Assembly: GCF_016798225.1 (NCBI RefSeq)
Contig: NZ_JAEUYX010000002.1
Span: forward strand, 122,357-186,356
DNA: 64,000 bases
DNA from: Anaerococcus sp. mt242
Lineage (GTDB): Bacteria; Bacillota; Clostridia; Tissierellales; Peptoniphilaceae
Reading direction: 5' to 3'
The notes under the pieces are model-generated. The model worked only from the letters and a program-made list of their open reading frames with translations, was not told the DNA's origin and searched no databases. This document shows positions 35,997-45,056 of this stretch, piece after piece. Within the stretch, counting starts at the first letter, position 1; each line of letters opens with the position of its first letter. Made by a program: the position numbers and the translations under genes.

Positions 35997-37742
35997 TTAA
36001 GCTTCGTAGCTATCTGGTTTATGTCTAGTCATTACTAAATCGGCTTTAACATTTTCTATAACTTTGTCGATAGCTTCATTAACATCTACTGATTCATTTA
36101 TACCCTCACGACGAGTAGAGTATTCAACTTTTTTATCAGCAGCACCCTTACCTACTGTTATTCTATATGGAATTCCAATAAGATCTCTATCGTTAAACTT
36201 AACTCCCGCTCTTTCTTCTCTATCATCAAATAGAACATCTATACCATTTTCTTGTAGTTTTGCATAAATTTCTTCAGATAAATTCATTTGTTCTTCATTT
36301 TTTACATTTATAGTAGTAATAATTACTTCAAAAGGAGCCACTGTTGTTGGCCAAATAATACCATTTTCATCATGGTTTTGTTCGATAATAGCAGCAATAG
36401 AACGGCTAACACCGATTCCATATGAACCCATAACGATAGGCTGTTGTTTTCCATCTCTATCTAAGAAATAAGCACCTACTGACTCAGAATATTTTGTACC
36501 TAATTGGAATATATTTCCAACTTCTATACCTTGAGCAGCTTTAAGTTTACCCGAACCATCAATTGCCATATCGCCTTCTTTGGCTGTTAATAAATCCTCA
36601 GCTACTTCGCCATCAAAATCACGACCAAACGTAGCATTCATATAGTGGTGATTTTCTTTGTTTGCACCAATTACAGTGTTTGTCATTTGAGTGATTGATT
36701 TATCTATAATGACTCTTGGGTTGTTTAACAAACCTTTTGGTCCAGTATATCCTGGTTCAGCTCCAGTATATTTTAGGATCATTTCATCATCCATCATTTC
36801 GATTTCATGTTCTGGAACTTGTAAATATGCAATTAGTTTTGCCATATTAAGCTCTCTATCCCCAGGTACAAATACAAAAACTGGCTCGCCATTCACTTTT
36901 AAATCAACAGTTTTCACTAGTTTTTCTTCTGAAACATTTAAGAACTCACTTACATCTTTAATTGTAGTTTTATCAGTTGTTTCTACTAATTCTAGGTCTT
37001 TTAATTCTTCTTGTTCATATTCTTTGATGTAAGAAGCTTTTTCAATTGTGGCTGCATAATCTGATTCGTCAGTATAGAAAATAATTCCTTCACCATTTTC
37101 TGCTAAAGCTATAAATTCGTGTGATACTCTACCTCCCATGGCCCCAGTATCACCTTGTACGATTTTATAGTCAATGCGCATATTATCAAATGCTTGTACA
37201 TATGCATCCCACATTTTTTGATAAGAAATTTGTAATTGATCATAGTCTTCATCAAATGAATAAGCATCTTTCATAAGAAAGCTTCTTGCTCTGATGATTC
37301 CGTTTCTTGGTCTTCTTTCATCTCTAAACTTTTCTACTATTTGATAAAGATTTAGTGGAAGCTGCTTATATGATACTAATTCGTTTTTAACTAAATCAGC
37401 AAAATATTCTTCTGCAGTTGGTCCAAAGCAATATTCGCGACCAAGTCTATCAGACATTTTTAACATTTCTGGTCCAAATGTTTGCCATCTACCAGATGCT
37501 TCCCATAATTCTTTTGGTTGAACCATAGATGTTTCCACTTGGATAGAGTCATAGTCTTCCATTGCATCACATACAATTTTAAAAATCTTATTTTTTACTT
37601 TCATCCCAAGTGGTAAATAAGAATAAATTCCAGCTTCTTGTTTTCTTACAAAACCACCTCTTACTAGCAATTTATGACTTGCTACCTCAGCATCAGCTGG
37701 ATCATCTCTTAAGGTTGGCATATAATAATTTGTTAATTTCAT
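35997..37742 (-). CDS. proS: prolyl-tRNA synthetase, bacterial type with editing domain
   Basis: Class II synthetase of 581 aa. Motif 1 is in the LLVRGGFVRKQEAGIYSYLP neighbourhood, motif 2 in KFRDERRPRNGIIRARSF, and motif 3 in VMGSYGIGVSRSIAA. The insertion (about 230-390, EFLNVSEEKLVKTVDLK and PVFVFVPGDRELNMAKL) is the YbaK-like domain that hydrolyses Ala-tRNA-Pro. The C-terminal anticodon domain is present. AGGAG precedes the ATG. A small ORF and an inverted repeat lie just upstream. Confidence 0.96.
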   Translation of the reverse strand: MKLTNYYMPTLRDDPADAEVASHKLLVRGGFVRKQEAGIYSYLPLGMKVKNKIFKIVCDAMEDYDSIQVETSMVQPKELWEASGRWQTFGPEMLKMSDRLGREYCFGPTAEEYFADLVKNELVSYKQLPLNLYQIVEKFRDERRPRNGIIRARSFLMKDAYSFDEDYDQLQISYQKMWDAYVQAFDNMRIDYKIVQGDTGAMGGRVSHEFIALAENGEGIIFYTDESDYAATIEKASYIKEYEQEELKDLELVETTDKTTIKDVSEFLNVSEEKLVKTVDLKVNGEPVFVFVPGDRELNMAKLIAYLQVPEHEIEMMDDEMILKYTGAEPGYTGPKGLLNNPRVIIDKSITQMTNTVIGANKENHHYMNATFGRDFDGEVAEDLLTAKEGDMAIDGSGKLKAAQGIEVGNIFQLGTKYSESVGAYFLDRDGKQQPIVMGSYGIGVSRSIAAIIEQNHDENGIIWPTTVAPFEVIITTINVKNEEQMNLSEEIYAKLQENGIDVLFDDREERAGVKFNDRDLIGIPYRITVGKGAADKKVEYSTRREGINESVDVNEAIDKVIENVKADLVMTRHKPDSYEA

Positions 37743-37766
37743 CTACATCTCCTATTATAAAATTTC

Positions 37767-37816
37767 GTTGCTAAATCTACTTTAAATTATCTCATTAATT
37801 CGGGGGCTTTAGCAAC
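37767..37816 (-). repeat. inverted repeat between the small ORF and proS
   Basis: GTTGCTAAA at 37767-37775 and TTTAGCAAC at 37808-37816 can pair across a 32-nt loop. The first-transcribed arm encodes Val-Ala-Lys of the small ORF, right before its only proline codon. The T run after it is poor, so terminator activity is doubtful. Confidence 0.45.
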
Positions 37817-37894
37817 ATAATTGTTATAATAAATTATTATACTATTTTCGGCTAATTTTAATTCAGTGAAAAATCTCACTTTATGATTACTCAT
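37787..37894 (-). CDS. small ORF of 35 codons between tex and proS
   Basis: Unrecognised. AAAGGAG lies 7 nt before the ATG, as strong as any ribosome site here. The product starts MSNHKVRFFTELKLAEN and ends YVAKAPELMR; it is basic-amphipathic with no signal peptide or membrane helix. It begins 11 nt after the tex stop and ends 44 nt before proS. It could be a small conserved protein or a leader peptide for proS: its sole Pro codon is a CCC, rare in such AT-rich DNA, next to one arm of an inverted repeat. Neither idea can be proven by sequence. Confidence 0.5.
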   Translation of the reverse strand: MSNHKVRFFTELKLAENSIIIYYNNYVAKAPELMR

Positions 37895-37904
37895 TTAATC
37901 TCCT

Positions 37905-39986
37905 TTAGTTTATCATCGATAGTGATATCCTTGACTTTTCTTTGTCAATATCGATAACTTTAACATTAATTATATCCGAATTTTTTAAAATTTCATTAGG
38001 ATCAGTTATAAATTTGTCACTCATTTTTGATATGTGAACTAGTCCGTCTATACCTACACCAATGTCGACAAAGGCACCAAAGTCAGTAATATTTCTAACT
38101 TTCCCCTTGATTTCATCCCCTATTTTTATATCATCAATTGTCATAATTTCTGATTTGGTTAAAACTTCAGGATTATCATCACGTGGATCTCTTCCTGGTT
38201 TTTTAAGTTCTGTTATTATATCTTCTAAAGTCGGAATTCCAACGTTTAATGCTGTACTAAGAGTATCTAAGTCTAATTGATCCAAATCATAATCTGAAAG
38301 TTTTTTAGCAATTTTATAACTTTCTGGGTGGACACCAGTGTTATCTAAAATTTCTGGTGAATCAGGAAATCTTAAAAAGCCTGCAGCAAGTTTATAGGTC
38401 TTATCTCCTAATCCCTTAACGTTTTTTAAATCTTTTCTATAAATTAAGTTGCCCTCTTTAAAGCTATCCTCAATTCGTTTTGCTAGCGTTAAGTTTAGAC
38501 CAGAAACATAAGATAAAAGCTTGTAGGATGCATTATTAATAGTAACACCTACTTCATTTACTGCATCTTCCACAACTTTGGAAAGTTCTTCATCTAATTT
38601 TTTCTCATTTAAATCGTGTTGGTATTGTCCAACACCTATATGTTTTGGTTCAATTTTAACAAGTTCTGCCATTGGATCTTGTAATCTTCTAGCCATGGAT
38701 ATAGCACCACGAATTGTAACATCAAGATCTGGAAACTCTTCTTCACCTAAAGTTGATGCCGAATAAACTGATGCTCCGGCCTCATTAACCACAGCATATG
38801 CTAAGTCTTTATCAATTTGTTCAATCAATTTATTTACAAATATTTCGGTTTCTCTACTAGCGGTAGCATTTCCCAATGCAATAAGGCTTACATTATATTT
38901 TTTAATTAAATCAATAAGTACCCTAATAGATTCAGCTTCTTTTTTGTGGGGTTCAACTGGATAAATAACTGCTTTGTCTAAATATTTTCCATTTTGATCT
39001 ACTACTGCTACCTTACAACCTGTCCTAAAACCTGGGTCTAGTCCCATCACATTTTTTCCCTTGATTGGTCTTTGTAGGAAATATGGTTTTAAGTTTTTAG
39101 AGAAAACTTTAATAGACTCATCCTCTGCTGAATCGGTTAGGAAATTGCGTAATTCGGTAGTGATTGAAGGTAGTATGAGCCTTTTATATGCATCATCTAT
39201 GCTTAGATTTAATAATTCTTTTTGATATTCATTACTGATTTCGTAAAGATCAGCAATAAGTTTTTTATTATACTCATCAGTAAAATCTATCTTTACACTT
39301 AAGGCCCCATCTCTTTCAGCTCTATTTATAGCTAAAATTTGATATGATTTTATATCCTTAACTTTTTTATTAAAGTCATAATAAGTTTCATAAATTTTAT
39401 TAGGATCTTCTTTAAGTGTAGACGATAGTTTAGCTCGCATCATTCCATCTCGACGTACTATATTTCTAGCATCAATATTATTTGAGATATCTTCAGCAAA
39501 TATATCAAGAGATTTTTCAATTGCTAGCTCCGGACTTTCAATATCTTCACTTAAAAAGTCTTTAGCATAATTAATGGCTTCTTGTCTACTATTAGCTTCA
39601 TTTAATAAAAAATTATATAAAGGTTCTAGACCTAATTCTTTTGCTTTGTCCGCTCTTGTCTTTCTTTTTTTCTTAAACGGTGCATATATATCTTCCAGAA
39701 TTGTTAAAGAATTTGTACTTAAAATTTCCTCTTTTAATTCATCTGTTAGTTTTTCTTGACTTTCTAAAGAATTAATTATTTCTTCTTGTCTTTTTTCTAT
39801 ATTTCTTAATTTGTTTAAATTTTTTTCAATATTTCTGATGTCGACATCGTTTAGGTTACCGGTTTTTTCTTTTCTGTATCTAGCTATAAAAGCTACGGTT
39901 GACCCCTCATCTAATAGATCGATGACATTGTTGATATTTTTTTCGTTTATATTTAATTGTTCTGATAAAATTTCTGTAATATTCAT
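37905..39986 (-). CDS. tex: Tex family S1 RNA-binding transcription accessory protein
   Basis: Nucleic-acid-binding protein of 693 aa. Order: Tex N-terminal helical part (1-185; VAFIARYRKEKTGNL), YqgF-like RNase H fold (about 320-440; MGLDPGFRTGCKVAVVD), helix-hairpin-helix region (KNVKGLGDKTYKLAAGFLR in part), and C-terminal S1 domain (GKVRNITDFGAFVDIG). Tex influences transcription and stress survival in several bacteria; the molecular role is loosely defined. AAGGA precedes the ATG. Confidence 0.95.
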   Translation of the reverse strand: MNITEILSEQLNINEKNINNVIDLLDEGSTVAFIARYRKEKTGNLNDVDIRNIEKNLNKLRNIEKRQEEIINSLESQEKLTDELKEEILSTNSLTILEDIYAPFKKKRKTRADKAKELGLEPLYNFLLNEANSRQEAINYAKDFLSEDIESPELAIEKSLDIFAEDISNNIDARNIVRRDGMMRAKLSSTLKEDPNKIYETYYDFNKKVKDIKSYQILAINRAERDGALSVKIDFTDEYNKKLIADLYEISNEYQKELLNLSIDDAYKRLILPSITTELRNFLTDSAEDESIKVFSKNLKPYFLQRPIKGKNVMGLDPGFRTGCKVAVVDQNGKYLDKAVIYPVEPHKKEAESIRVLIDLIKKYNVSLIALGNATASRETEIFVNKLIEQIDKDLAYAVVNEAGASVYSASTLGEEEFPDLDVTIRGAISMARRLQDPMAELVKIEPKHIGVGQYQHDLNEKKLDEELSKVVEDAVNEVGVTINNASYKLLSYVSGLNLTLAKRIEDSFKEGNLIYRKDLKNVKGLGDKTYKLAAGFLRFPDSPEILDNTGVHPESYKIAKKLSDYDLDQLDLDTLSTALNVGIPTLEDIITELKKPGRDPRDDNPEVLTKSEIMTIDDIKIGDEIKGKVRNITDFGAFVDIGVGIDGLVHISKMSDKFITDPNEILKNSDIINVKVIDIDKEKSRISLSMIN

Positions 39987-39993
39987 AAATTCC

Positions 39994-40767
39994 TTATAAA
40001 AATAAAAGTTTCATTAAGTAAATAATTAATAAATGGGCTGGATAGAATAAGTAGAATGTCCATTTATTTTGTTTTCCTCTTTGTCCATTGTATAGCATTA
40101 TCAAAGGAATGGCTAAATATACAAACCCATATGTTACGGGTATAGCGTATCCGCCCATTTCAAATTCAAAATGAAAAGCCAATAGTAATGCTAGAGCTGT
40201 CAAAATTTTACTATCCTTAGCTAAATACAAAAGAACTATGGCCATTATCCCATTGTGTTTGTAATCTGTTCTAAAAGTTAAAGCTAGATTTCTAGCAATT
40301 AATACAATAATTAGTATAGCTAATATTTTTAATATTGGATTAAGATTCTTTTTCCATAAATAATCGATGCCATATATAGCCAATGCACCCATTAGCAATG
40401 TAAAAAATACATTCTGACTATCTTTATATATTGGAGCTCCAAATATAGCAAGGTCAAACGGGATTTCGGAAAGAAGTGCAAACACAAGCATTCTTAAAAT
40501 ATATTTTTTAAAATCTTTTGTATAAATTACAGCCTGAACTGTAAAAAAACAAAATATTGGCATAGATATTCTGCCTAATAAAACAAAAATATCTGCTAAT
40601 GCAAAATATTTTTCTCCTAAACTATACAAGAAACCAGTTTGAGCTAAATGAGATAGTAACATAAAAAACATAGCAATATATTTCAAATGAGCTCCTGTTA
40701 AGTACGGTCTATCCCTATACCAAACTCTTGTATATATTTCTTTATCTTTGTATTTCAAATAGTTCAT
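39994..40767 (-). CDS. TraX family membrane protein
   Basis: Polytopic membrane protein (257 aa, about seven to eight helices). The family signs are LTGAHLKYIAMFFMLLSHLAQ near residue 23 (in outline), the LGRISMPIFCF helix, and LRMLVFALLSEIPFDLA. TraX of F plasmid acetylates pilin, but chromosomal members in Firmicutes are uncharacterised and may acylate other substrates. The ATG is 1 nt after the stop of the upstream unknown membrane gene, implying a functional pair. Close to tex by 7 nt. Confidence 0.82.
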   Translation of the reverse strand: MNYLKYKDKEIYTRVWYRDRPYLTGAHLKYIAMFFMLLSHLAQTGFLYSLGEKYFALADIFVLLGRISMPIFCFFTVQAVIYTKDFKKYILRMLVFALLSEIPFDLAIFGAPIYKDSQNVFFTLLMGALAIYGIDYLWKKNLNPILKILAILIIVLIARNLALTFRTDYKHNGIMAIVLLYLAKDSKILTALALLLAFHFEFEMGGYAIPVTYGFVYLAIPLIMLYNGQRGKQNKWTFYLFYPAHLLIIYLMKLLFL

Positions 40768-40768
40768 A

Positions 40769-41959
40769 TTAATTTCCCTTTATAAAATTAATTTTGTATT
40801 TAGGGAAATTCATACTAATTACTTTCCCACCTACATTTGCATAATCTTTCTCATCTATATCATATATATTTGAAGGATCAAAAAATATAACTTTGCTAGT
40901 AGGATCCTCATTAGGACTTACAATCAGCTCAAACTTATAAGCACTTTTATCTTTAGAATACTTTAAGAGTAGATCTATAAATCTTCCATAATCATATTCA
41001 TTGATATTTTCAAATTCCAAGTCAATTTTATACTCATTATTTTCTTGAATTTTTAAAATAGGTCTATTACTAGTAAATGAGCTTTTTTCACCAGAGATTA
41101 GATTTTGGATGGACATTGTGGTTCTATTAGATTGATTTTTATCTTCTGTACTAATAAGCCTTATAAGACCAGTATTTGATACTGTGCTTTTCATCTGATT
41201 TTCATTTTTTATAGACGATTCTTTTTCATTTGATATTTCCGCAACATTTGACATGCTAATTTTTTTATTTATTATATTTTTGTCAATTTTTATAGTCTGG
41301 CTAGGTTCAAAATTTTCTTTTTCTAGAGTTTTTCTCACTCTTCTTCCTTGATTTTTAGAATTTCTATAATTTTCATATTTATCTTCAGAATTCAAATATT
41401 CTTTTATCTCTCTAAAATCCATCTTATCTCCAAGCACGATACTCTCTTTGGTGCTTAAAAATTTGTATGTTGAATAAATAGTTTTGATTAACATATAAAT
41501 AAAAGATATGGAGGTCAAGATTCTAATAATATCATCTCCGAGAAAATATTCTGCATGGATGATATTTAAAAATATCATAAGCAAAAAAGGTAAAAGTCCT
41601 GTATATTTAAAAAAATGGCCAACTTTAGAGTCACTTTTATCGGGATTATTTATACCTAAATTTCCCATTCTAATTAAAATTTTAAAGATTTTATAAAAAA
41701 ATATTATAAATCCAACAATATATAATATCGTTATAAAATTATAAACTTGAGGGAAATTGTAATATATATCAAACGGTAGTGATTTAATGGCGTAATCTAG
41801 GCCAAAAGCTATTGCTAAAACTAGTAGACCTGTTTTCCTAAATGTTCGCGATATAATAAATATAATTATATTTAATAGTACAAAAAATAAAGGTATTAAT
41901 GTAACCCTGTTGCTTATAAGAATACTCTGTAATTGTCTTAATATAAATGAAAAATCCAT
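40769..41959 (-). CDS. membrane protein of unknown function
   Basis: No family recognised. The 396-residue product has about five hydrophobic segments in the first 170 residues, a positively charged cytosolic stretch (RNSKNQGRRVRKTLEKEN), a long Ser/Asn/Lys-rich low-complexity linker (about 215-310), and a folded-looking C-terminal domain of some 85 residues (IDLEFENINEYDYGRFIDLL onward). The linker suggests a membrane-tethered cytosolic module. It directly precedes the TraX-like gene in one operon and has a good AAGGAG site. The operon promoter should lie in 41960-42060, which also holds the divergent tRNA-Thr promoter. Confidence 0.72.
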   Translation of the reverse strand: MDFSFILRQLQSILISNRVTLIPLFFVLLNIIIFIISRTFRKTGLLVLAIAFGLDYAIKSLPFDIYYNFPQVYNFITILYIVGFIIFFYKIFKILIRMGNLGINNPDKSDSKVGHFFKYTGLLPFLLMIFLNIIHAEYFLGDDIIRILTSISFIYMLIKTIYSTYKFLSTKESIVLGDKMDFREIKEYLNSEDKYENYRNSKNQGRRVRKTLEKENFEPSQTIKIDKNIINKKISMSNVAEISNEKESSIKNENQMKSTVSNTGLIRLISTEDKNQSNRTTMSIQNLISGEKSSFTSNRPILKIQENNEYKIDLEFENINEYDYGRFIDLLLKYSKDKSAYKFELIVSPNEDPTSKVIFFDPSNIYDIDEKDYANVGGKVISMNFPKYKINFIKGN

Positions 41960-42022
41960 AATAAACTCCTTTTTAATTATATCAAAAATGAGTAAATTGC
42001 CAAAACTTTTAAATAACGATAA

Positions 42023-42050
42023 TTGTTTAATTGATAAATTTGAGTATAAT
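42023..42050 (+). promoter_or_regulatory. promoter of tRNA-Thr
   Basis: TTGTTT, 16 nt, TATAAT, 13 nt before the tRNA. Confidence 0.72.
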
Positions 42051-42063
42051 CACTTTGTAATTT

Positions 42064-42139
42064 GCTTCAATAGCTCAATTGGTAGAGCCACGGTATCGTA
42101 AGCCGTTTGTTGCAGGTTCAAGTCCTGTTTGAAGCTCCA
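42064..42139 (+). tRNA. tRNA-Thr (anticodon CGT), CCA encoded
   Basis: Complete 76-nt cloverleaf: acceptor GCTTCAA/TTGAAGC, D arm GCTC-GAGC, anticodon loop ATCGTAA with anticodon CGT, T arm GGTTCAAGT, and CCA. It serves the rare codon ACG. Own promoter and terminator. Confidence 0.95.
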
Positions 42140-42146
42140 AAATAAA

Positions 42147-42178
42147 AAAGATGCTAGTTAATCTAGCATCTTTTTTTA
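42147..42178 (+). terminator. terminator of tRNA-Thr
   Basis: AAAGATGCTAG / CTAGCATCTTT with a 5-nt loop and T run. Confidence 0.92.
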
Positions 42179-42208
42179 TAATAATATGTCTAAGTTTTTA
42201 TGTATTTT

Positions 42209-42382
42209 TTATTCTGGATCAATTGCGTCTACTGGACAAACTGAAGCACATGTTCCACAATCAATGCAAGTATCAGCATCAATTACGTATGCATCATCTC
42301 CAGCTGAGATAGCTTCTACTGGGCATTCGCCTGCGCATGTTCCACAGCTAATACATGTATTTTCATCTATAACGTAAGCCAT
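42209..42382 (-). CDS. 2[4Fe-4S] ferredoxin
   Basis: Clostridial-type electron carrier of 57 aa. Two cluster motifs are complete: CISCGTCAGECP (Cys 10, 13, 16, 20) and CIDCGTCASVCP (Cys 39, 42, 45, 49). The two halves are near-duplicates (AYVIDENTC and AYVIDADTC), as expected of this family. It would serve low-potential reactions such as pyruvate oxidation or hydrogen metabolism, and could feed radical SAM enzymes. A strong promoter and AGGAGG site mark high expression. Confidence 0.95.
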   Translation of the reverse strand: MAYVIDENTCISCGTCAGECPVEAISAGDDAYVIDADTCIDCGTCASVCPVDAIDPE

Positions 42383-42410
42383 AATTACCTCCTATTTATT
42401 TTATATTAAG

Positions 42411-42439
42411 ATTGTACAACTAAATACCCTATTTGTCAA
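42411..42439 (-). promoter_or_regulatory. promoter of ferredoxin gene
   Basis: Minus strand TTGACA, 17 nt, TACAAT, 29 nt before the ATG. Confidence 0.85.
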
Positions 42440-42502
42440 GAATATTTATTCTTATTTCAAGCCGTTTTAAATAATTATTCAAAATGATAATTGATATCAA
42501 TG

Positions 42503-43315
42503 CTATTTTAACTTGTTTAGATTGCAAATTTTATAGTCTTTTTCAATAGCCTGATCATCAGACTCATTTTGAATTCTTACCTTACAGCATTCCCTAACAT
42601 AGTCGCTTCCTACCACAACTCCTTGGCCATCTTCAGTTTCAACACTTTGACCATATTTAGGCATGACTTTTTTTAAATTTAGGTAGTTATCCTCTTCAAA
42701 AGCCAAACAACACATAAGTCTACCGCATACTCCCGATATTTTTGACGGATCCAAACTGATATTTTGGTCCTTAGCATATTTAATTGATAAAGGAGCAAAA
42801 TCAGTTAAGTGTCTTGAACAACAACACTCCTGTCCACAAGAACCATAATGTTTTACTAATTTTGCATAGTCCCTTACACCAATCTGTCTAAGTTCGATAC
42901 GGCTTTTGAATGTACTTGCTAAATCTTTAACTAAGTCTCTAAAATCGACTCTTTTATCAGAAGTAAAATAAAATGTTAACTTTGACCTATCAAAGTTATA
43001 TCCACAATCAACAATCTTCATATTTAAGTCATAGCCATCAGCCTTATCTTGGCAGATTTTCTTTGCTTTTTTTGCATCTAGTTCATTGATAAAGTGAGTC
43101 TTAATATCCTCTTCATTTGCGATTCTTAATACTTTATTTAATTTTTTATCAAATTTTTCTTTTTCTATATCTACATTATATAGTACTACTTCTCCAAATT
43201 CCTCACCGTCTTCGGTATCTACAATAACTTTTTGTTTGTATCTAAAATTTTGATCTTCTGCATCAAAATAATATATCTTACCGGTTTCCTTAAACCTTAC
43301 ACCTATTACGTTCAC
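42503..43315 (-). CDS. ricT: PSP1-domain protein RicT (YaaT family)
   Basis: Cytosolic protein of 270 aa. In B. subtilis RicT works with RicA and RicF as an iron-sulfur complex that promotes mRNA maturation by RNase Y. The PSP1 signature is in KPKYGQSVETEDGQGVVVG-like text near the C-terminus, and the Cys clusters GSCGQECCCSRHL and GVCGRLMCCLAFE are conserved. Start GTG overlaps the holB TGA. No ricA or ricF in view. Fourth gene of tmk-darA-holB-ricT. Confidence 0.92.
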   Translation of the reverse strand: MNVIGVRFKETGKIYYFDAEDQNFRYKQKVIVDTEDGEEFGEVVLYNVDIEKEKFDKKLNKVLRIANEEDIKTHFINELDAKKAKKICQDKADGYDLNMKIVDCGYNFDRSKLTFYFTSDKRVDFRDLVKDLASTFKSRIELRQIGVRDYAKLVKHYGSCGQECCCSRHLTDFAPLSIKYAKDQNISLDPSKISGVCGRLMCCLAFEEDNYLNLKKVMPKYGQSVETEDGQGVVVGSDYVRECCKVRIQNESDDQAIEKDYKICNLNKLK

Positions 43316-44100
43316 TTTGTCATTCCTCCCCTGAATATACTAAATATAACTTCCTCAATAGATAAATCATAATTAATATTATTTTTTAGTCCAGTTTTTA
43401 TAGTATATATCAGGTTGATTACTTCCTCTATCTGTCCTAAATCCATATCAGTTAATTTCTTGATATTTAGATTCACTGATGCTTCATCATCTGTGTATTT
43501 GGTTTTTATTACTTTATTGAATACTTCAATAAATCCATCAAATATTACAAGTTTATCGTTTTTATAAGAATCAAAAAATGCTTTGTTGGCATAAAAGGAG
43601 CTTATATTTCCTTTATATACTTCAGATATTATTTCAGATAGTTTTTCTATATCAATATCACTAGTTATCTCATTTGTATCAAGTCTAATTATTTGACAAC
43701 GAGATCTAATAGTAGGTAATAATAAATCTTTATTTTTCGTAGTAAATATTACCATATTATAATCTTTTAGCTCTTCAATAGTTTTAAGCATGGCATTAAA
43801 TCCTTCAGTTCTCATATTGTGAGCATTATGAATTATATATATTTTGATAATTTTATTTGATGGTTTTAAAACAGTATCTTTGAGTAATGTCCTTACTGAT
43901 TCTATATCTATGATTTCATTTTCATTATCTATTATGTATAAATCTGGATTAAGTTTATTTTCTATGTAAATACCTTTATTTTCAAAAACCTTTTTTGAAA
44001 AATCATTAGCAAATTCTAAGTTATATTTTTCATTTGGGGATTCGAAAATATAGGCATGGGATAATGTGTTTTGATTTATTTGTAAATCTAAGTCAATCAT
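43312..44100 (-). CDS. holB: DNA polymerase III delta' subunit
   Basis: Clamp-loader subunit of 262 aa, shorter than the usual 310-340. The start QINQNTLSHAYIFESPN fits the family, and the strand KIYIIHNAHNMRTEGFNAMLKTIEEL with ILLPTIRSRCQII-like SRC motif (TIRSRCQIIRL) is diagnostic. The Walker A lysine region is degenerate, as normal for delta'. The C-terminal collar domain is brief. ATG overlaps the darA stop (ATGA). Called by sequence and by the tmk-darA-holB-ricT order. Confidence 0.9.
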   Translation of the reverse strand: MIDLDLQINQNTLSHAYIFESPNEKYNLEFANDFSKKVFENKGIYIENKLNPDLYIIDNENEIIDIESVRTLLKDTVLKPSNKIIKIYIIHNAHNMRTEGFNAMLKTIEELKDYNMVIFTTKNKDLLLPTIRSRCQIIRLDTNEITSDIDIEKLSEIISEVYKGNISSFYANKAFFDSYKNDKLVIFDGFIEVFNKVIKTKYTDDEASVNLNIKKLTDMDLGQIEEVINLIYTIKTGLKNNINYDLSIEEVIFSIFRGGMTK

Positions 44101-44426
44101 AGTCTGATATATTGATCAACATCAATAATAAATATTGTTGCTCCTCCAACTGTAATATCTACAGGTACTGTATTTGTAAGTAGTGAGCTTTCTGCTGTTG
44201 GGTTTATAATTGTAGTAGTTGTGTTTCTTCTCTTGCAATTATGTTCTATGATAGATAATACATCATCTAATTTTTCTTCTTCTACTCCTATTAATAATGT
44301 AGTATTTCCTTTTTTTAGAAAGCCTCCAGTTGTAGAAAGTCTTGTCACTCTGTATCCATTTTCAGTAAGTGCATCCATCAAAAAATTAACATCTGCATCT
44401 TGTACAATAGAAATTAATAGTTTCAT
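44097..44426 (-). CDS. darA: cyclic-di-AMP receptor, PII-like (DarA/PstA)
   Basis: Trimeric PII-like signal protein of 109 aa that binds c-di-AMP. Family residues include the N-terminal MKLLISIVQDADV strand, STTGGFLKKGNTTLLIGVEE in the ligand loop, and the C-terminal GGATIFIIDVDQYIR strand. Downstream partner is unknown in any species. ATG lies right after the tmk stop with GGAGGA inside tmk. Implies c-di-AMP signalling in this organism. Confidence 0.94.
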   Translation of the reverse strand: MKLLISIVQDADVNFLMDALTENGYRVTRLSTTGGFLKKGNTTLLIGVEEEKLDDVLSIIEHNCKRRNTTTTIINPTAESSLLTNTVPVDITVGGATIFIIDVDQYIRL

Positions 44427-45050
44427 CTAATCCTCCAATAAGTTTTTTATGAGTTTTAAAACATTGGTGCTTACTTCTTCTATGGAACGAGTGGCATCCA
44501 CTTGTTTTATATCATCTTTGTATCTATTTGCTATATCCAAATAAGCATCAAATATTTTTTTATGAAAATCAAAATCTTCATTTTCTAATCTATCTGGTGA
44601 AAAATTTGCTCTTTTACGTATTAGAGCAGTTTTATAGTCAATATTGAAAAATATGGTTAGATTTGGTTTTATATTATCTGTTGCAAAATCATTTATTTTC
44701 TTCACCTCATCAATTCCAAGTTCGCGTCCAATGCCTTGGTAAAGTAAAGAGCTTAAAACAAATCTATCACATAAAATAATTTCACCATTTTTTAGGCCTG
44801 GTTTGATTTTCTCTTCGACTAGTTGAGCTCTGCTTGCTGCAAAAAGCAAACTTTCTGTTTTAGCAGCCATTTTGATATTATTATTATCGATAATGATTTC
44901 TCTGATTTTTTCAGAAATATCTGTCCCACCTGGTTCTCTAACTATTCTTATATCATAACCTTCGCTAGTTAGTTTTTGATTTACATTTTTTAAGATTGTG
45001 CTTTTTCCAGATCCATCTGGTCCTTCAAAAACAATAAGTTTTCCATTCAT
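44427..45050 (-). CDS. tmk: thymidylate kinase
   Basis: Phosphorylates dTMP to dTDP; 207 aa. P-loop GPDGSGKST at residue 10, DRFVLSSLLYQG (DR motif) near 92, and the LID region RANFSPDRLE. It begins MNGKLIVFEG, the family's usual opening. There is no Shine-Dalgarno; instead an extended -10 TGCTATAAT ends 6 nt upstream of the ATG, so its mRNA is probably leaderless. First gene of tmk-darA-holB-ricT, linking dTTP supply (with thyX) to the replisome. Confidence 0.95.
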   Translation of the reverse strand: MNGKLIVFEGPDGSGKSTILKNVNQKLTSEGYDIRIVREPGGTDISEKIREIIIDNNNIKMAAKTESLLFAASRAQLVEEKIKPGLKNGEIILCDRFVLSSLLYQGIGRELGIDEVKKINDFATDNIKPNLTIFFNIDYKTALIRKRANFSPDRLENEDFDFHKKIFDAYLDIANRYKDDIKQVDATRSIEEVSTNVLKLIKNLLED

Positions 45051-45056
45051 AAGTCT

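Noticed and set aside
43312..44100. holB as a truncated pseudogene because it is short
   Set aside because: The frame is intact, overlaps both neighbours with coupled start and stop codons, and keeps the core motifs; the shortness is in the C-terminal collar.
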